DNA of 64,000 bases from Micromonospora sp. WMMD1102 (GCF_029626265.1 NZ_JARUBN010000001.1:6389001-6453000); one strand, 5' to 3'. Shown: positions 46,906 through 56,897, counted from the stretch's first letter. Made by a program: numbers and translations. Notes: a model not told the origin generated them from the sequence alone.

Positions 46906-48804
46906 TCATTCCACAGTGACCGACTTGGCCAGGTTGCGCGGCTGGTCGACGTCGTGTCCCCGGGCCGCGGCGATCTCGCAGGCGAGCACCTGCAACGGCA
47001 CGGTGGTCACCAGCGGGGCCAGCAGGGTCGGGGTACGCGGCACGTAGATCAGGTGGTCGGCGTACGGCCGCACCGCCTCGTCGCCCTGCTCGGCGATCAC
47101 GATGGTGCGGGCGCCCCGGGCCCGGATCTCCTGGATGTTGGAGACGATCTTGTCGTGCAGCATCCCGCGCCCGGCCGGTGAGGGCACCACGCAGACCACC
47201 GGGGTGCCCTGGTCGATCAGGGCGATCGGGCCATGCTTCAACTCGCCGGCCGCGAAGCCCTCGGCGTGCATGTAGGCGAGTTCCTTGAGCTTGAGCGCTC
47301 CCTCCAGGGCGACCGGGAAGCCGACGTGCCGGCCGATGAAGAGCACCGTCGGGGCCGTCTTGATGTCCCGGGCCAGCTCGCGGACCGGCTCGATGCCGTC
47401 GAGCAGCACACGCAGCTTGTCCGGCATCTCCTGGAGCTGGGCGACCACCGCGGCCACCTCGTCGGCGTACTTGATGCCGCGCACCTGGGCCAGGTGCAGG
47501 CCGATCAGATAGCAGGCGACCAGCTGGGTGAGGAACGCCTTGGTGGAGGCGACCGCCACCTCGGGCCCGCCGTGGGTGTAGAGCACCGCGTCGGACTCAC
47601 GCGGGATGGTGGAGCCGTTGGTGTTGCAGATCGCCAGCACCCGGGCCTTCTGCTCCTTGGCGTGCCGCAGCGCCATCAGGGTGTCCATGGTCTCGCCGGA
47701 CTGGGAGATCGCCACCACCAGGGTGGACCGGTCCAGCACCGGGTCGCGGTAGCGGAACTCGCTGGCCAGCTCGACCTCGCAGGGGATCCGGGTCCAGTGC
47801 TCGATCGCGTACTTCGCCACCATCCCGGCGTGGTACGCCGTGCCGCAGGCGACGATGAAGACCTTGTCCACGTCCCGCAGGTCCTGGTCGGAGAGGCGGA
47901 CCTCGTCGAGGACGATCTCGCCGTTCTCCTTGAGCCGGCCGAGCAGGGTGTCGGCGATCGCCTGCGGCTGCTCGGCGATCTCCTTGAGCATGAAGTAGTC
48001 GTAGCCGCCCTTCTCGGCGGCCGAGGCGTCCCAGTCGATGTGGAAGTCCTTGCCGGTGGCCGGCGCACCCGTGAAGTCGGTGATCTCGATGGCGTCCGCA
48101 GTGATCAGCACCACCTGGTCCTGGCCCAGCTCGACCGCTTCCCGGGTGTGCTCGATGAACGCCGAGACGTCGCTGGCCAGGAAGTTCTCCCCGACCCCGC
48201 GCCCGACCACGAGCGGCGAGTTGCGCCGGGCCCCGACCACCGCGCCGGGGATCGCGGCGTCCACCGCGAGCAGCGTGAAGGCGCCCTCCAGCCGCTGGCA
48301 GACCTGTCGCATCGCGGTGGCCAGCAACTCCGGGCCGTCCGGCTCGCCGGCCGAGCGCAGCCGGGCCAGCTCCCCGGCGAGCAGATGCGCGGCGCACTCG
48401 GTGTCGGTGTCGCTGGTGAACTCGACGCCGTCGGCCTCAAGCTCGGCGCGGAGCTTGGCGAAGTTCTCGATGATGCCGTTGTGGATCACGGCCACCCGGT
48501 CGCCGGAGCGGTGCGGGTGGGCGTTGCGATCGGTGGGGCCGCCGTGGGTGGCCCAGCGGGTGTGCCCGATGCCGGTGGCGCCGGCGCCGATGCCGGGTAC
48601 CGCGTCGTCGTCCGGCGTCGACCGCTCGGCCAGCGCCTTCTCCAGGTTGGCCAGCTTGCCGGCCTTCTTCTCGGTCAGCAGCTCGCCCTCGGCGACCACC
48701 GCCACCCCGGCCGAGTCGTAGCCGCGGTACTCCAGCCGCCGCAACCCGTCCAGCACGATGCTCAGCGCCGGCCTGGCGCCGACGTAACCCACGATTCCGC
48801 ACAT
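46906..48804 (-). CDS. glmS: Glutamine-fructose-6-phosphate aminotransferase (isomerising)
   Basis: A 632-residue enzyme that makes glucosamine-6-phosphate from fructose-6-phosphate and glutamine, the first step to UDP-GlcNAc. The N-terminal nucleophile Cys2 begins MCGIVGYVGARPA; two SIS sugar-isomerase domains follow (AISQSGETMDTL and the C-terminal LAKSVTVE). No glmS ribozyme is apparent upstream. It appears to be the first gene of the long glmS-acpS-nnr-alr-tsa operon. Confidence 0.97.
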   Translation of the reverse strand: MCGIVGYVGARPALSIVLDGLRRLEYRGYDSAGVAVVAEGELLTEKKAGKLANLEKALAERSTPDDDAVPGIGAGATGIGHTRWATHGGPTDRNAHPHRSGDRVAVIHNGIIENFAKLRAELEADGVEFTSDTDTECAAHLLAGELARLRSAGEPDGPELLATAMRQVCQRLEGAFTLLAVDAAIPGAVVGARRNSPLVVGRGVGENFLASDVSAFIEHTREAVELGQDQVVLITADAIEITDFTGAPATGKDFHIDWDASAAEKGGYDYFMLKEIAEQPQAIADTLLGRLKENGEIVLDEVRLSDQDLRDVDKVFIVACGTAYHAGMVAKYAIEHWTRIPCEVELASEFRYRDPVLDRSTLVVAISQSGETMDTLMALRHAKEQKARVLAICNTNGSTIPRESDAVLYTHGGPEVAVASTKAFLTQLVACYLIGLHLAQVRGIKYADEVAAVVAQLQEMPDKLRVLLDGIEPVRELARDIKTAPTVLFIGRHVGFPVALEGALKLKELAYMHAEGFAAGELKHGPIALIDQGTPVVCVVPSPAGRGMLHDKIVSNIQEIRARGARTIVIAEQGDEAVRPYADHLIYVPRTPTLLAPLVTTVPLQVLACEIAAARGHDVDQPRNLAKSVTVE

Positions 48805-49119
48805 GGCCCGCAGCCTAACCTAAGTTCGCTCAGATGGCCTGCTCGAAAGGTGCTCATTCGATCACTGCATATGCTCAATTTCTGATCCCGCCTCCTCAAC
48901 CGGACGAACGGCGACACCGAGCGCGGAACCGCCACCCGGACGCGGCCGGACATGCCGACCGGACGAAGGGTGCCCGGACCGGCCTGGCCAGGCTTCACCG
49001 GTACATCGCGGCCAGCGAGGACGCGGTACCGTGACTGGCGCATTCGCTGCCATCTTCCCGGCGCCCCCTCTCCCCGTCGCCGTACCCCTGCTGTCCGCCA
49101 TATCTGGAGCCCAGACCCG
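48805..49119. other. Divergent promoter region of glmS and the MmpS-like gene
   Basis: About 315 bases without a gene. The stretch 48830-48895 is clearly richer in A+T than its surroundings and is the probable glmS promoter region. No ribozyme, riboswitch or operator is recognisable. Confidence 0.4.
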
Positions 49120-50307
49120 ATGACCGACTCGCCGCCCCCGCAGAACCCGTACGACCCCTCCGCCGAGTACGAGCCGCCGACGACGAAGTACGGCCCGCCG
49201 CAGCAGCCCCGGCCGGAGGAGCCGGCCGAGGAGGAGGACGCCCCGACGACGAGGTACGCCCCGCCCCAGCCGCCCCGGTCCGGCGGCTACGGACAGCCGG
49301 CACAGCCGACGACGTACGGGCAGCCGGCACAAGCCGGCACCTACGGCCAGCCACCAGCGTCCGGCGTCCCGTACGGCCAGCCGCCACAGTCCGGCGTTCC
49401 CTACGGCCAGCCGCCGCAGTCCGGCGTCCCGTACGGTCAGCCGCCGCAGGACAACCCGTACGGGCAGCCTGCCTGGGGCCAGCCGCAACAGCCGAACCCG
49501 TACGCCCCGCCACAGCAGCCCGGCCCGGGCCAGCCGCCGACCCCGGCCTACGGTGCCGGCCCGGCGTACCCGCCGCAGTCCGGCCCGCCAGCCACGCCAT
49601 ACCCGACCAGCGGGGCGCCGAACCAGCAGGACGCCGGTTACGGCGTCTACCCGCCGCAGTCCAGCCCACCGCAGTCCGGGCCACCCCAGTCCGGGCCGCC
49701 CGACCCGTACGCGGCGGCGGCCGGCGGTTACCCCGGCTACGGACAACCCGGACAGCCGGGATACCCGGGACAGCCGGGTTATCCCGGACAGCCGGGACAG
49801 CCGGGCTACCCCGGCGGGCCGTTCCCGCCGGCAGCGCCGAAGAAGAGCAACAAGACCATGATCATCGTGATCGTGGCGGTGGTGGTCGTCGTGCTGCTGG
49901 CCTGCGTCGGCGTCTGCCTCGGTCCGCTGGCATTCATGGACCGGATGCGGGACACGGTGGAAAGCAGCCTGGACGTCACCCCGCCGCCGTCCACCTCGGA
50001 CAGCACGGACGGCGGCGACCCGGGCAGCAGCGGCCAGACGGTGGTCTACGAGGTGACCGGGGACGGCCGGGTAGCCCTCTCCTACATCGACGGTGCCGGC
50101 AAGCAGGTGCACGCGCCCTCGGTCGACCTGCCGTGGCGCAAGGAGGTCAAGCTCCCCGAGGACGAACTGAAGACGGTGGTGGCGATCCGCACCGGCGGCG
50201 GCTCCGGGGACGTCTCCTGCAAGATCACGGTCGACGGCAAGGCAACCGCGTCGAAGAGTTCCAGCGGCACCTACGCGACCGTCAACTGCTCGGACTTCGG
50301 GTTCTGA
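49120..50307 (+). CDS. Proline/glutamine-rich MmpS-like membrane protein
   Basis: A 395-residue protein. Residues about 1-245 are disordered and built of PYGQPPQSG-type repeats; a single transmembrane helix follows a KKSNK stop (about 248-270); the C-terminal extracytoplasmic domain (about 305-395) resembles MmpS: TVVYEVTGDGRVALSYIDG, PWRKEV, SCKITVDGK, with two cysteines likely forming a disulfide. MmpS proteins work with MmpL lipid exporters in mycobacteria; no MmpL is nearby, so the role is open. The ATG at 49120 fits the start of the proline-rich region. Confidence 0.75.
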   Translation: MTDSPPPQNPYDPSAEYEPPTTKYGPPQQPRPEEPAEEEDAPTTRYAPPQPPRSGGYGQPAQPTTYGQPAQAGTYGQPPASGVPYGQPPQSGVPYGQPPQSGVPYGQPPQDNPYGQPAWGQPQQPNPYAPPQQPGPGQPPTPAYGAGPAYPPQSGPPATPYPTSGAPNQQDAGYGVYPPQSSPPQSGPPQSGPPDPYAAAAGGYPGYGQPGQPGYPGQPGYPGQPGQPGYPGGPFPPAAPKKSNKTMIIVIVAVVVVVLLACVGVCLGPLAFMDRMRDTVESSLDVTPPPSTSDSTDGGDPGSSGQTVVYEVTGDGRVALSYIDGAGKQVHAPSVDLPWRKEVKLPEDELKTVVAIRTGGGSGDVSCKITVDGKATASKSSSGTYATVNCSDFGF

Positions 50308-50320
50308 CCGGCCGGCTCGG

Positions 50321-50353
50321 GGAGCGGACGCAGCCGGTGCCCGCGTCCGCTCC
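50321..50353 (+). terminator. Terminator of the MmpS-like gene
   Basis: A perfect 11-bp stem GGAGCGGACGC / GCGTCCGCTCC with an 11-base loop, followed by GTTCCTC, 14 bases after the stop. Confidence 0.7.
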
Positions 50354-50363
50354 GTTCCTCGAC

Positions 50364-50438
50364 GACCGGGACCCGAGCGACCGGGACCCGAGCGACCGGG
50401 ACCAGAGCGACCGGGACCAGAGCGACCGGGACCAGACG
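50364..50438 (+). repeat. 15-bp tandem repeat, five units
   Basis: GACCGGGACCCGAGC twice, then GACCGGGACCAGAGC twice, then a diverged fifth unit. It lies between a terminator and the aminotransferase start, so it is in or near that gene's promoter or leader. Unit length and identity rule out CRISPR. Confidence 0.9.
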
Positions 50439-50483
50439 GCCGGGATCTGCCGCGACGCCGCACCGCGCCTCTAGGGTGGCTGG

Positions 50484-51677
50484 GTGACGACAACGGACTC
50501 CGACCCCCTGGTCCGCCGGATGCGCCCGTTCGGCACCACCATCTTCGCCGAGATGTCGGCGCTGGCGGTGCGCACCGGCGCGGTCAACCTGGGTCAGGGC
50601 TTCCCGGACACGGACGGGCCGCCCGAGATGCTGGCCGCGGCGGTCGAGGCGCTGCGTGGCGGGCAGAACCAGTACCCACCCGGTCCGGGCATCCCGGCGT
50701 TGCGGGCCGCGGTCGCCGCGCACCAGCGCCGGTTCTGGGGGCTGGACTACGACCCGGACGGGCAGGTGCTGATCACGGCCGGGGCGACCGAGGCGATCGC
50801 GGCGGCGATCCTCGGACTCTGCGAGGCCGGCGACGAGGTGGTCTGCTTCGAGCCGTACTACGACTCGTACGCCGCCTCGATCGCGCTGGCCGGCGCGGTC
50901 CGCCGGCCGGTCACGCTCCGCCCGGTCGACGGCGGCCGGTACGCCTTCGACCCGGCGGAACTGCGCGCCGCGTTCGGACCCCGGACCCGGCTGGTACTGC
51001 TCAACTCGCCGCACAACCCGACCGGCAAGGTCTTCGACGCCGACGAACTGGCGTTGGTCGCCCGGCTGTGCCAGGAGTACGACGTGCTCGCCGTCACCGA
51101 CGAGGTCTACGAGCACCTGGTCTTCACCGACGCCGGCAGTACGCACGTACCGCTGGCGGCCCTGCCGGGAATGTGGGAGCGCACCCTGCGGATCTCCTCG
51201 GCCGGCAAGACCTTCTCCTGCACCGGCTGGAAGATCGGCTGGGCCAGTGGCCCGGCCCCGCTGGTCGCGGCGACGACGCGGGTCAAGCAGTTCCTCACCT
51301 ACACCGGCGGCGCTCCGCTGCAACCGGCGGTGGCGGTGGCGCTGACCCTGCCGGACGGCTACTACCAGGGTTTCCGGGCCGACCTCCAGGACCGGCGCGA
51401 CCAGCTCGCCGCCGGGCTGGTCGAGGCCGGTTTCGAGGTACTGGTGCCGGAGGGCACCTATTTCGTCACCGCCGACATCACCGGGCTGGGCGGGCGGGAC
51501 GGGGTGGAGTTCTGCCGCTCGCTGCCGGAGCGCTGCGGAGTGGTGGCCGTGCCGACCCAGGTCTTCTACGACGACGTCGAGGCGGGACGGCGGCTGGTCC
51601 GGTTCGCCTTCTGCAAGCGCCCGGAGGTGCTCGCCGAAGCCGTCACCCGGCTACGCACCCTCGACACCGCCGGCTGA
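50484..51677 (+). CDS. PLP-dependent class I/II aminotransferase
   Basis: A 397-residue fold-type I aminotransferase. The PLP lysine lies in SSAGKTFSCTGWKIGW; LNSPHNPTGKVF and VTDEVYEHLVF hold the PLP-contacting Asn, Asp and Tyr. It resembles the subgroup including kynurenine aminotransferases and the Rv0858c (DapC-like) protein, so N-succinyl-diaminopimelate aminotransferase is one possibility; substrate is not provable here. GTG start. Its end is duplicated over the stop. It converges on glmM. Confidence 0.85.
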   Translation: MTTTDSDPLVRRMRPFGTTIFAEMSALAVRTGAVNLGQGFPDTDGPPEMLAAAVEALRGGQNQYPPGPGIPALRAAVAAHQRRFWGLDYDPDGQVLITAGATEAIAAAILGLCEAGDEVVCFEPYYDSYAASIALAGAVRRPVTLRPVDGGRYAFDPAELRAAFGPRTRLVLLNSPHNPTGKVFDADELALVARLCQEYDVLAVTDEVYEHLVFTDAGSTHVPLAALPGMWERTLRISSAGKTFSCTGWKIGWASGPAPLVAATTRVKQFLTYTGGAPLQPAVAVALTLPDGYYQGFRADLQDRRDQLAAGLVEAGFEVLVPEGTYFVTADITGLGGRDGVEFCRSLPERCGVVAVPTQVFYDDVEAGRRLVRFAFCKRPEVLAEAVTRLRTLDTAG

Positions 51678-51715
51678 CCGGCCGACGCAGCCAACCGACA
51701 CCGCCGGCTGACCGG
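51662..51715 (+). repeat. 20-bp direct repeat containing the aminotransferase stop
   Basis: CGACACCGCCGGCTGACCGG at 51662-51681 (with the stop at 51675-51677) recurs perfectly at 51696-51715, 34 bases on, carrying a second TGA. Confidence 0.9.
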
Positions 51716-51750
51716 ACGCGCCGGGCCGGGCCGGGCCGGCTGCCGGCGCG

Positions 51751-53109
51751 TTACGCCGGGACCGGGCTGGCGGTACGCACCTCGGCGGCGATCCGCTCGG
51801 CGACCTCCTGGGCCAGCTCCAGCGTGCGCGCCTCCACCATCACCCGGACCAGCGGCTCGGTGCCCGACGGGCGGAGCAGCACCCGACCGGTCTCGCCCAG
51901 CTCGGCCTCGGCCCGCTGCACCGCGCCGAGCACGGCCGGCGCACCGGCGCCCACGGTCCGGTCGCCGACCGGCACGTTGATCAGCACCTGCGGCAGCTTG
52001 GTCACCACCGAGGCCAGCTCGGCGAGGGTACGGCCGGTGGCGGCAACCCGGGACATCAGGTGCAGCCCGGTGAGGATGCCGTCGCCGGTGGTTGCGTACG
52101 CCGGTAGCACCAGGTGACCGCTCTGCTCGCCGCCGAGCGCCAGGCCGGAGCCGCGCAGCTCCTCCAGCACGTACCGGTCGCCGACCTTGGTCTCGACCAG
52201 CCGGATGCCGGCGGCGGACATGGCCAGCCGCAGCCCGAGGTTGCTCATCACCGTCGCGACCAGGGTGTCCTGGGTGAGCGTGCCGGCCTCCCGCATGGCC
52301 AGCGCCAGCACCGCCATGATCTGGTCGCCGTCCACCTCGCTGCCGTCGGCGGCGATCGCCACACACCGGTCGGCGTCGCCGTCGTGCGCGATGCCGAGGT
52401 CGGCGCCGTGTTCGAGGACGGCGGCGCGCAGGTTGTCGAGGTGCTGCGAGCCGCAGTCGTCGTTGATGTTGAGCCCGTCCGGTGCGGCGTGGATCGCGAT
52501 CACCTCGGCGCCGGCCTCCTGGTAGGCCACCGGGGCCACCTCCGAGGCTGCGCCGTTGGCGCAGTCGACCACGACCTTCAGCCCGTCCAGCCGGTGCGGG
52601 ATGGTGCCGACCAGGTGTTGCACGTAGTGTTCGGCGCCGTCGAGCAGGTCGTGCACCCGACCGACGCCGGCACCGGTCGGCCGGGTCCAGCCGGCCGCGC
52701 CGTTCGCCTCGACCGCGGCCTCGATCCTCAGCTCGACGTCGTCCGGGAGCTTGTGCCCGCCGGCCGCGAAGAGCTTGATCCCGTTGTCCGGCATCGGGTT
52801 GTGCGAGGCGGAGAGCATCACCCCGAAGTCGGCCTTGGCCTCGCCGACCAGGAACGCGACGCCGGGAGTCGGCAGCACGCCGACCCGGACCACGTTGGCG
52901 CCGGCACTTGTCAGCCCGGCCACCACCGCCGCCTCGAGCATCTCGCCGCTGGCCCGGGTGTCCCGGCCCACCACCGCGAGCGGCGGGTGGCTGCGGTCGG
53001 ACTCGGCAAGGGTGTGCGCCGCCGCCACCGCGACCGCGAGGGTCAACTCGGGGGTGAGGTCGGCGTTCGCGCGTCCGCGTACGCCGTCAGTGCCGAACAG
53101 CCGCCCCAT
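51751..53109 (-). CDS. glmM: Phosphoglucosamine mutase
   Basis: A 452-residue enzyme converting glucosamine-6-phosphate to glucosamine-1-phosphate in UDP-GlcNAc synthesis. The catalytic phosphoserine lies in [12 protein letters not shown] (about residue 104), the metal loop is DGDADRC, and the sugar-binding GGEQSGH is present. I start at the ATG at 53109 ([12 protein letters not shown]), which has GGAGG upstream. Follows rpsI after a strong terminator. A short CACCAGTGGAA repeat (53131 and 53155) lies in the leader. Confidence 0.97.
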   Translation of the reverse strand: MGRLFGTDGVRGRANADLTPELTLAVAVAAAHTLAESDRSHPPLAVVGRDTRASGEMLEAAVVAGLTSAGANVVRVGVLPTPGVAFLVGEAKADFGVMLSASHNPMPDNGIKLFAAGGHKLPDDVELRIEAAVEANGAAGWTRPTGAGVGRVHDLLDGAEHYVQHLVGTIPHRLDGLKVVVDCANGAASEVAPVAYQEAGAEVIAIHAAPDGLNINDDCGSQHLDNLRAAVLEHGADLGIAHDGDADRCVAIAADGSEVDGDQIMAVLALAMREAGTLTQDTLVATVMSNLGLRLAMSAAGIRLVETKVGDRYVLEELRGSGLALGGEQSGHLVLPAYATTGDGILTGLHLMSRVAATGRTLAELASVVTKLPQVLINVPVGDRTVGAGAPAVLGAVQRAEAELGETGRVLLRPSGTEPLVRVMVEARTLELAQEVAERIAAEVRTASPVPA

Positions 53110-53171
53110 GCGCGAAACCTCCGGAAAGCGCACCAGTGGAAAAGGTGCGAAGCACACCAGTGGAAGACGAA

Positions 53172-53215
53172 ACGGCCGGATACCGCCACCGCGGAAGGGG
53201 ACGGTATCCGGCCGT
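53172..53215 (-). terminator. Terminator of rplM-rpsI
   Basis: ACGGCCGGATACCG (53172-53185) and CGGTATCCGGCCGT (53202-53215) form a perfect 14-bp stem with a 16-base loop, 30 bases after the rpsI stop. Confidence 0.85.
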
Positions 53216-53244
53216 ACGTCAGACGTACAAGATGTTGCCGTTGA

Positions 53245-53697
53245 TCAGCGCTTGGAGTACTGGGGCGCCTTGCGGGCCTTCTTGAGGCCGTACTTCTTGC
53301 TTTCCTTCTCCCGGGCGTCCCGGGTGAGGAAGCCGGCCTTCTTCAGCGCGGGGCGGTCGTCGGGGTCGTTGGCGATCAGCGCCCGGGCGATGGCCAGCCG
53401 CAGTCCGCCGGCCTGGCCGGTGGTGCCGCCGCCGCGCAGGTTGGCGATGATGTCGAACGCCTCGGCCTTCTCGGCGGTGACCAGCGGCTCCTTGATCAGC
53501 TGCTGGTGCACCTTGCTCGGGAAGTACGCCTCCAGGTCACGCCCGTTGCAGGTGATCTTGCCGCTGCCGGCGACGATCCGGACCCGGACGATCGCCTCCT
53601 TGCGGCGACCAACGGTCTGGATCGGGCGGTCGCCACGAGGAGCCCGGGCCACCGGGGCGGGCACCGGGGCTTCGGCGGTCGCGATGGTGTCGGTCAT
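53245..53697 (-). CDS. rpsI: 30S ribosomal protein S9
   Basis: A 150-residue ribosomal protein. The S9 core begins [14 protein letters not shown] and includes [20 protein letters not shown]; the C-terminus ends [11 protein letters not shown], the typical tail that reaches the P-site tRNA. The ATG at 53697 follows GAAGGAA; an upstream GTG would give an unneeded extension. It follows rplM by 20 bases. The N-terminal 30 residues are an Ala/Pro-rich actinobacterial extension. Confidence 0.98.
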   Translation of the reverse strand: MTDTIATAEAPVPAPVARAPRGDRPIQTVGRRKEAIVRVRIVAGSGKITCNGRDLEAYFPSKVHQQLIKEPLVTAEKAEAFDIIANLRGGGTTGQAGGLRLAIARALIANDPDDRPALKKAGFLTRDAREKESKKYGLKKARKAPQYSKR

Positions 53698-53717
53698 GCT
53701 GTTTCCTTCGCCCGCGC

Positions 53718-54161
53718 TCACTGCGCGATCTGCTTGATCTCAAACGGCACCGGCTGCTGCGCGGCGTGCGGGTGCTCGGCACCGGCGTAGACCTTCAGCT
53801 TCTTGATCAGCTGACGGCCGAGCTTGTTGTGCGGGAGCATGCCCTTGACGGCCAGCTCGATCGCCCGGTCGGGGCGCTTGGACAGCAGCTCCTCGTAGCC
53901 GACCTGCTTCAGACCGCCCGGGTAGCCGGAGTGCCGGTAGGCGATCTTCTGCTGGCGCTTGTTGCCGGTAAGCGCGACCTTGCCGGCGTTCACGACGACG
54001 ACGAAGTCACCGGTGTCCACGTGCGGCGCGAAAGTCGGCTTGTGCTTGCCGCGCAGCAGCGTGGCAACGTGGGTGGCCAGACGGCCCAGCACGACGTCTG
54101 ACGCGTCGATGACGTGCCACTGACGCTCGATCTCACCCGGCTTCGGGCTGTACGTACGCAC
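53718..54161 (-). CDS. rplM: 50S ribosomal protein L13
   Basis: A 147-residue ribosomal protein. The core [19 protein letters not shown] and [12 protein letters not shown] with a C-terminal EHPHAAQQP is standard. GTG start at 54161 ([11 protein letters not shown]) with AAGGTAGA upstream; the longer open frame is not conserved. First gene of the rplM-rpsI operon. Confidence 0.98.
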   Translation of the reverse strand: MRTYSPKPGEIERQWHVIDASDVVLGRLATHVATLLRGKHKPTFAPHVDTGDFVVVVNAGKVALTGNKRQQKIAYRHSGYPGGLKQVGYEELLSKRPDRAIELAVKGMLPHNKLGRQLIKKLKVYAGAEHPHAAQQPVPFEIKQIAQ

Positions 54162-54330
54162 AGGTCTACCTTGTCTCGTCGTCGGTCTGGGGTCGCGCAC
54201 CGGTCGCCAGGCACGCACAAACGACCAAGCGTACCCGGGAAGGGCACGCCCGCGGATGTCACGTGAAAACTTGGGTGTCACACAACAGCAGGCAACGATA
54301 CCCGCTCGCCGGCACCGGGGTCAAAACGGG

Positions 54331-54388
54331 GTGTAAGGAAGGGCCCCCGCTACCGCAGAAAACGATATGCGGGGGCCCTTCCTTACAC
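54331..54388 (-). repeat. 58-bp inverted repeat element, copy 3 (probable terminator)
   Basis: Perfect 20-bp arms (54331-54350 and 54369-54388) around an 18-nt loop whose minus-strand form begins ATATCGTTTTCTG. It lies 22 bases downstream of the narK stop and upstream of the rplM promoter region. Confidence 0.88.
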
Positions 54389-54409
54389 CCGTCACACTCC
54401 GAACATCCG

Positions 54410-55888
54410 TCACACTCCGGCGAGGCGGTGCGGGGAGGGGCGGAGGTAGACCACCCAGGTCACCACCAGGCAGAGGGCGTACCAGGCGATGAAGGCGAGG
54501 TAGGCGGCGTCGGCCGAGGAGTAGACCAGGAACGACTGCCGGAAGGCGATGTTGACGAGTACGCCCCCGAACGCGCCGACCGCCCCGGCGATGCCGATCA
54601 GCGCACCGGAGAGCCGCCACGCCCGGCGCTGTGCGGCGGCCGGGTCCAGCTCGCCGTCGGCCACCGACCGGGCCGCCTTGGCCCGGAAGATCGCCGGGAT
54701 CATCTTGTACGTCGATCCGTTGCCCACCCCGGAGAGCACGAAGAGCCCGATGAACCCGACCAAATAGAGCGTCAGCGAGCGCTCCCGGGAGGCGTAGTAG
54801 ACCAGTCCGGCCCCGGCCGCCATGCCGGCGAAGGTCAGCCAGGTGATCCGGGCCCCGCCGTACCGGTCCGCCAGGTGCCCGCCGACCGGCCGGATCAGCG
54901 AGCCGACCAGCGGCCCGAGGAAGGTCAGGTACGCCGCGTCGAGCGGGGTGGCGAACCGGTCGCCGAACTGCACCAGGAGTACCTGCCCGAAGGCGAAGCC
55001 GAAGCCGATGAACGAGCCGAAGGTGCCGATGTAGAGCACCGACATCACCCAGGTGTGCGGGTCCCGGGCCGCCTCGCGGAGCGCTCCCGGCTCGTTGCGC
55101 GCCCCGGTGATGTTGTCCATGTAGCGGGCCGAGGCGAGCGCGGCGAGCACGATCAGCGGGATGTAGACCGCCGGCACCAGGCGCGGGTACGTGGCGCCCG
55201 CCGTGGCCAGCACCGCCAGCCCGACGAGCTGCACGGCGGCCACCCCGATGTTGCCGCCCCCGGCGTTCAGGCCCAGCGCCCAGCCCTTGAGCCGCTGCGG
55301 GTAGAAGAGGTTGATGTTCGCCATCGAGGAGGCGAAGTTGCCGCCGCCGACCCCGGCCAGGCAGGCCAGCACCATCAGGGTGCCGTACGACACCCCGGGC
55401 TCGATCAGGATCGCCATCGGCACCGCCGGCAGCAGGAGCAGCAGGGCGCTGACGACTGTCCAGTTCCGCCCGCCGAACCGGGCCACCGCCAGGGTGTACG
55501 GCAGCCGCAGCGCCGCACCCAGCGCCGCCGGTACGGCGGTGAGCAGGAACTTCCCGGCCGGGTCGATCCCGTACTGCGGGCCGAGGAAGAGCACCATCAC
55601 CGACCAGAGGCTCCACACCGAGAAGCCGATGTGCTCTGAGGCGATCGAGACGATCAGGTTGCGCCGGGCGATCGGCGCTCCGGTGGTACGCCAGAACTCC
55701 GGGTCCTCGGGGTGCCAGTCGTCGAGCTGGTGCCGGCGCGGAGCCGGCGCGGAGCCGGCCTGCGGGGCCGGCGGGGCGCTGGTCTGTGGCGGCGGGAGGG
55801 TGCCGAGGCCGGCCGCCGGCGGGGCGGCGGCCGTGCTGTCGGGCCCGGGCTCGGCCGTCGGGCCGCTGGCGGTGGCAGTACTAGTCAT
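54410..55888 (-). CDS. narK: Nitrate/nitrite MFS transporter
   Basis: A 492-residue 12-helix transporter that imports nitrate or exchanges it for nitrite. The nitrate signatures GVGGGNFASSMANINLFYP and LNAGGGNIGVAAVQ are clear. An alanine/proline-rich N-terminal tail of about 50 residues precedes the first helix. It lies near the nitrate and nitrite reductase genes but on the opposite strand, with a methyltransferase between. No convincing GlnR box is seen directly upstream. Confidence 0.93.
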   Translation of the reverse strand: MTSTATASGPTAEPGPDSTAAAPPAAGLGTLPPPQTSAPPAPQAGSAPAPRRHQLDDWHPEDPEFWRTTGAPIARRNLIVSIASEHIGFSVWSLWSVMVLFLGPQYGIDPAGKFLLTAVPAALGAALRLPYTLAVARFGGRNWTVVSALLLLLPAVPMAILIEPGVSYGTLMVLACLAGVGGGNFASSMANINLFYPQRLKGWALGLNAGGGNIGVAAVQLVGLAVLATAGATYPRLVPAVYIPLIVLAALASARYMDNITGARNEPGALREAARDPHTWVMSVLYIGTFGSFIGFGFAFGQVLLVQFGDRFATPLDAAYLTFLGPLVGSLIRPVGGHLADRYGGARITWLTFAGMAAGAGLVYYASRERSLTLYLVGFIGLFVLSGVGNGSTYKMIPAIFRAKAARSVADGELDPAAAQRRAWRLSGALIGIAGAVGAFGGVLVNIAFRQSFLVYSSADAAYLAFIAWYALCLVVTWVVYLRPSPHRLAGV

Positions 55889-56008
55889 GCCCCCGGAACG
55901 TAGGAGCCCGGGGTTTCCCGGCGGTTCGCACTCCGAGTCGGGCCGGCAACGGTCGGCGCACGGCGGCCCTCGGCGGGTAGTGAGATGTGCTGTCCGCCCG
56001 CCCGGACA

Positions 56009-56098
56009 GTCTAGTTCGCGGCGACCGCCGGAGGCCCCGTCCAGTTCGCGGCGACCGCCGGAGACTCAGTCCAGTTCGCGGCGACCGCCGAAGACGGC
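56009..56098 (-). repeat. 30-bp tandem repeat, three units, at the methyltransferase 3' end
   Basis: Units at 56009-56038, 56039-56068 and 56069-56098 share GTTCGCGGCGACCGCCG. The stop TGA (56066-56068) lies at the edge of the middle unit; two further units follow the gene. Confidence 0.9.
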
Positions 56099-56767
56099 GA
56101 ACCGCCACGCCTTGTAGAAGCAGTCGACCCCGACGAAGCCGGCCTCGGCCAGCCAGCGGCACTGGTCCGGCACCGGCGCCGGGCGGTCGTGCCGCATCCG
56201 CTCCCGGGCTCCGGCGATCTCCGCCGGAGTGGCGCCGAGCGCGGTGACCTGGGCCAGCCACACCTCGTCGTACCGGGAGTCGAGGTCGGGGGTGCCGCCG
56301 GAGACCTGTTCGGCGTTCACGAAGACCCCGCCGGGGACCAGCACCTGGCGGACCCGCCGGTAGAGGTCGCGCTTGTCGGTGTCCGGCAGGTGGTGGATGG
56401 CGAGCGCGGAGACCACCGCGTCGTACGGGCCGGGCGGCAGCGGGGCGGTCAGGTCGGCGACCACGGTCTCGTGCGGTACCCCGCGCCGGCTCAGGTGCCC
56501 CTCGGCGACCGCGAGCATCGCCGGGGCGCCGTCGAGCAGGGTGGTCCGCACCCCGGGTACGGCGGCGCCGAGCAGGATCGAGAGCAGCCCGGTACCGGCG
56601 CCGAGGTCGAGTACCGCGGGTACCCGCCCGGAGGCGAGGGCCCGGCGCAGCGGCGGGGCGGCCACCTCGACGGCGGTGCCGTAGAAGTCGTCGAAGCACG
56701 GCACCAGCCGGCGGCGGGACTCGTCGTACGACCCGGCCACCGCGTCGAAGAGCGACACCACGGCCAC
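56066..56767 (-). CDS. Class I SAM-dependent methyltransferase
   Basis: A 233-residue protein with the SAM-binding VLDLGAGTGLLSILLGAA, the acidic LLDGAPAMLAVAE strand end and the later DAVVSALAIHHLPD, typical of small-molecule methyltransferases. Substrate unknown. GTG at 56767 follows AGGAGG, so upstream residues are excluded. It sits between narK and the nitrate reductase operon, divergent from the latter; a link to nitrogen metabolism is not shown. Confidence 0.85.
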   Translation of the reverse strand: MAVVSLFDAVAGSYDESRRRLVPCFDDFYGTAVEVAAPPLRRALASGRVPAVLDLGAGTGLLSILLGAAVPGVRTTLLDGAPAMLAVAEGHLSRRGVPHETVVADLTAPLPPGPYDAVVSALAIHHLPDTDKRDLYRRVRQVLVPGGVFVNAEQVSGGTPDLDSRYDEVWLAQVTALGATPAEIAGARERMRHDRPAPVPDQCRWLAEAGFVGVDCFYKAWRFAVFGGRRELD

Positions 56768-56897
56768 GGAGTGCCTCCTAGAATGTGCGACGACCGGCCA
56801 GTTCACCGACCGAACCGATCATAGATCCACTCCCCCGGACGGCACCGGGACGAACCCGCCGAGCCGACCCGCGAAGCGGTTGGTGTGTGAGCGGCTC

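Noticed and set aside
48805..49119. glmS ribozyme upstream of glmS
   Set aside because: I could not find the conserved core or pseudoknot strands, and the ribozyme is mainly known from Firmicutes.
50364..50438. Possible CRISPR-like array
   Set aside because: Units are 15 bp with no unique spacers; a simple tandem repeat.
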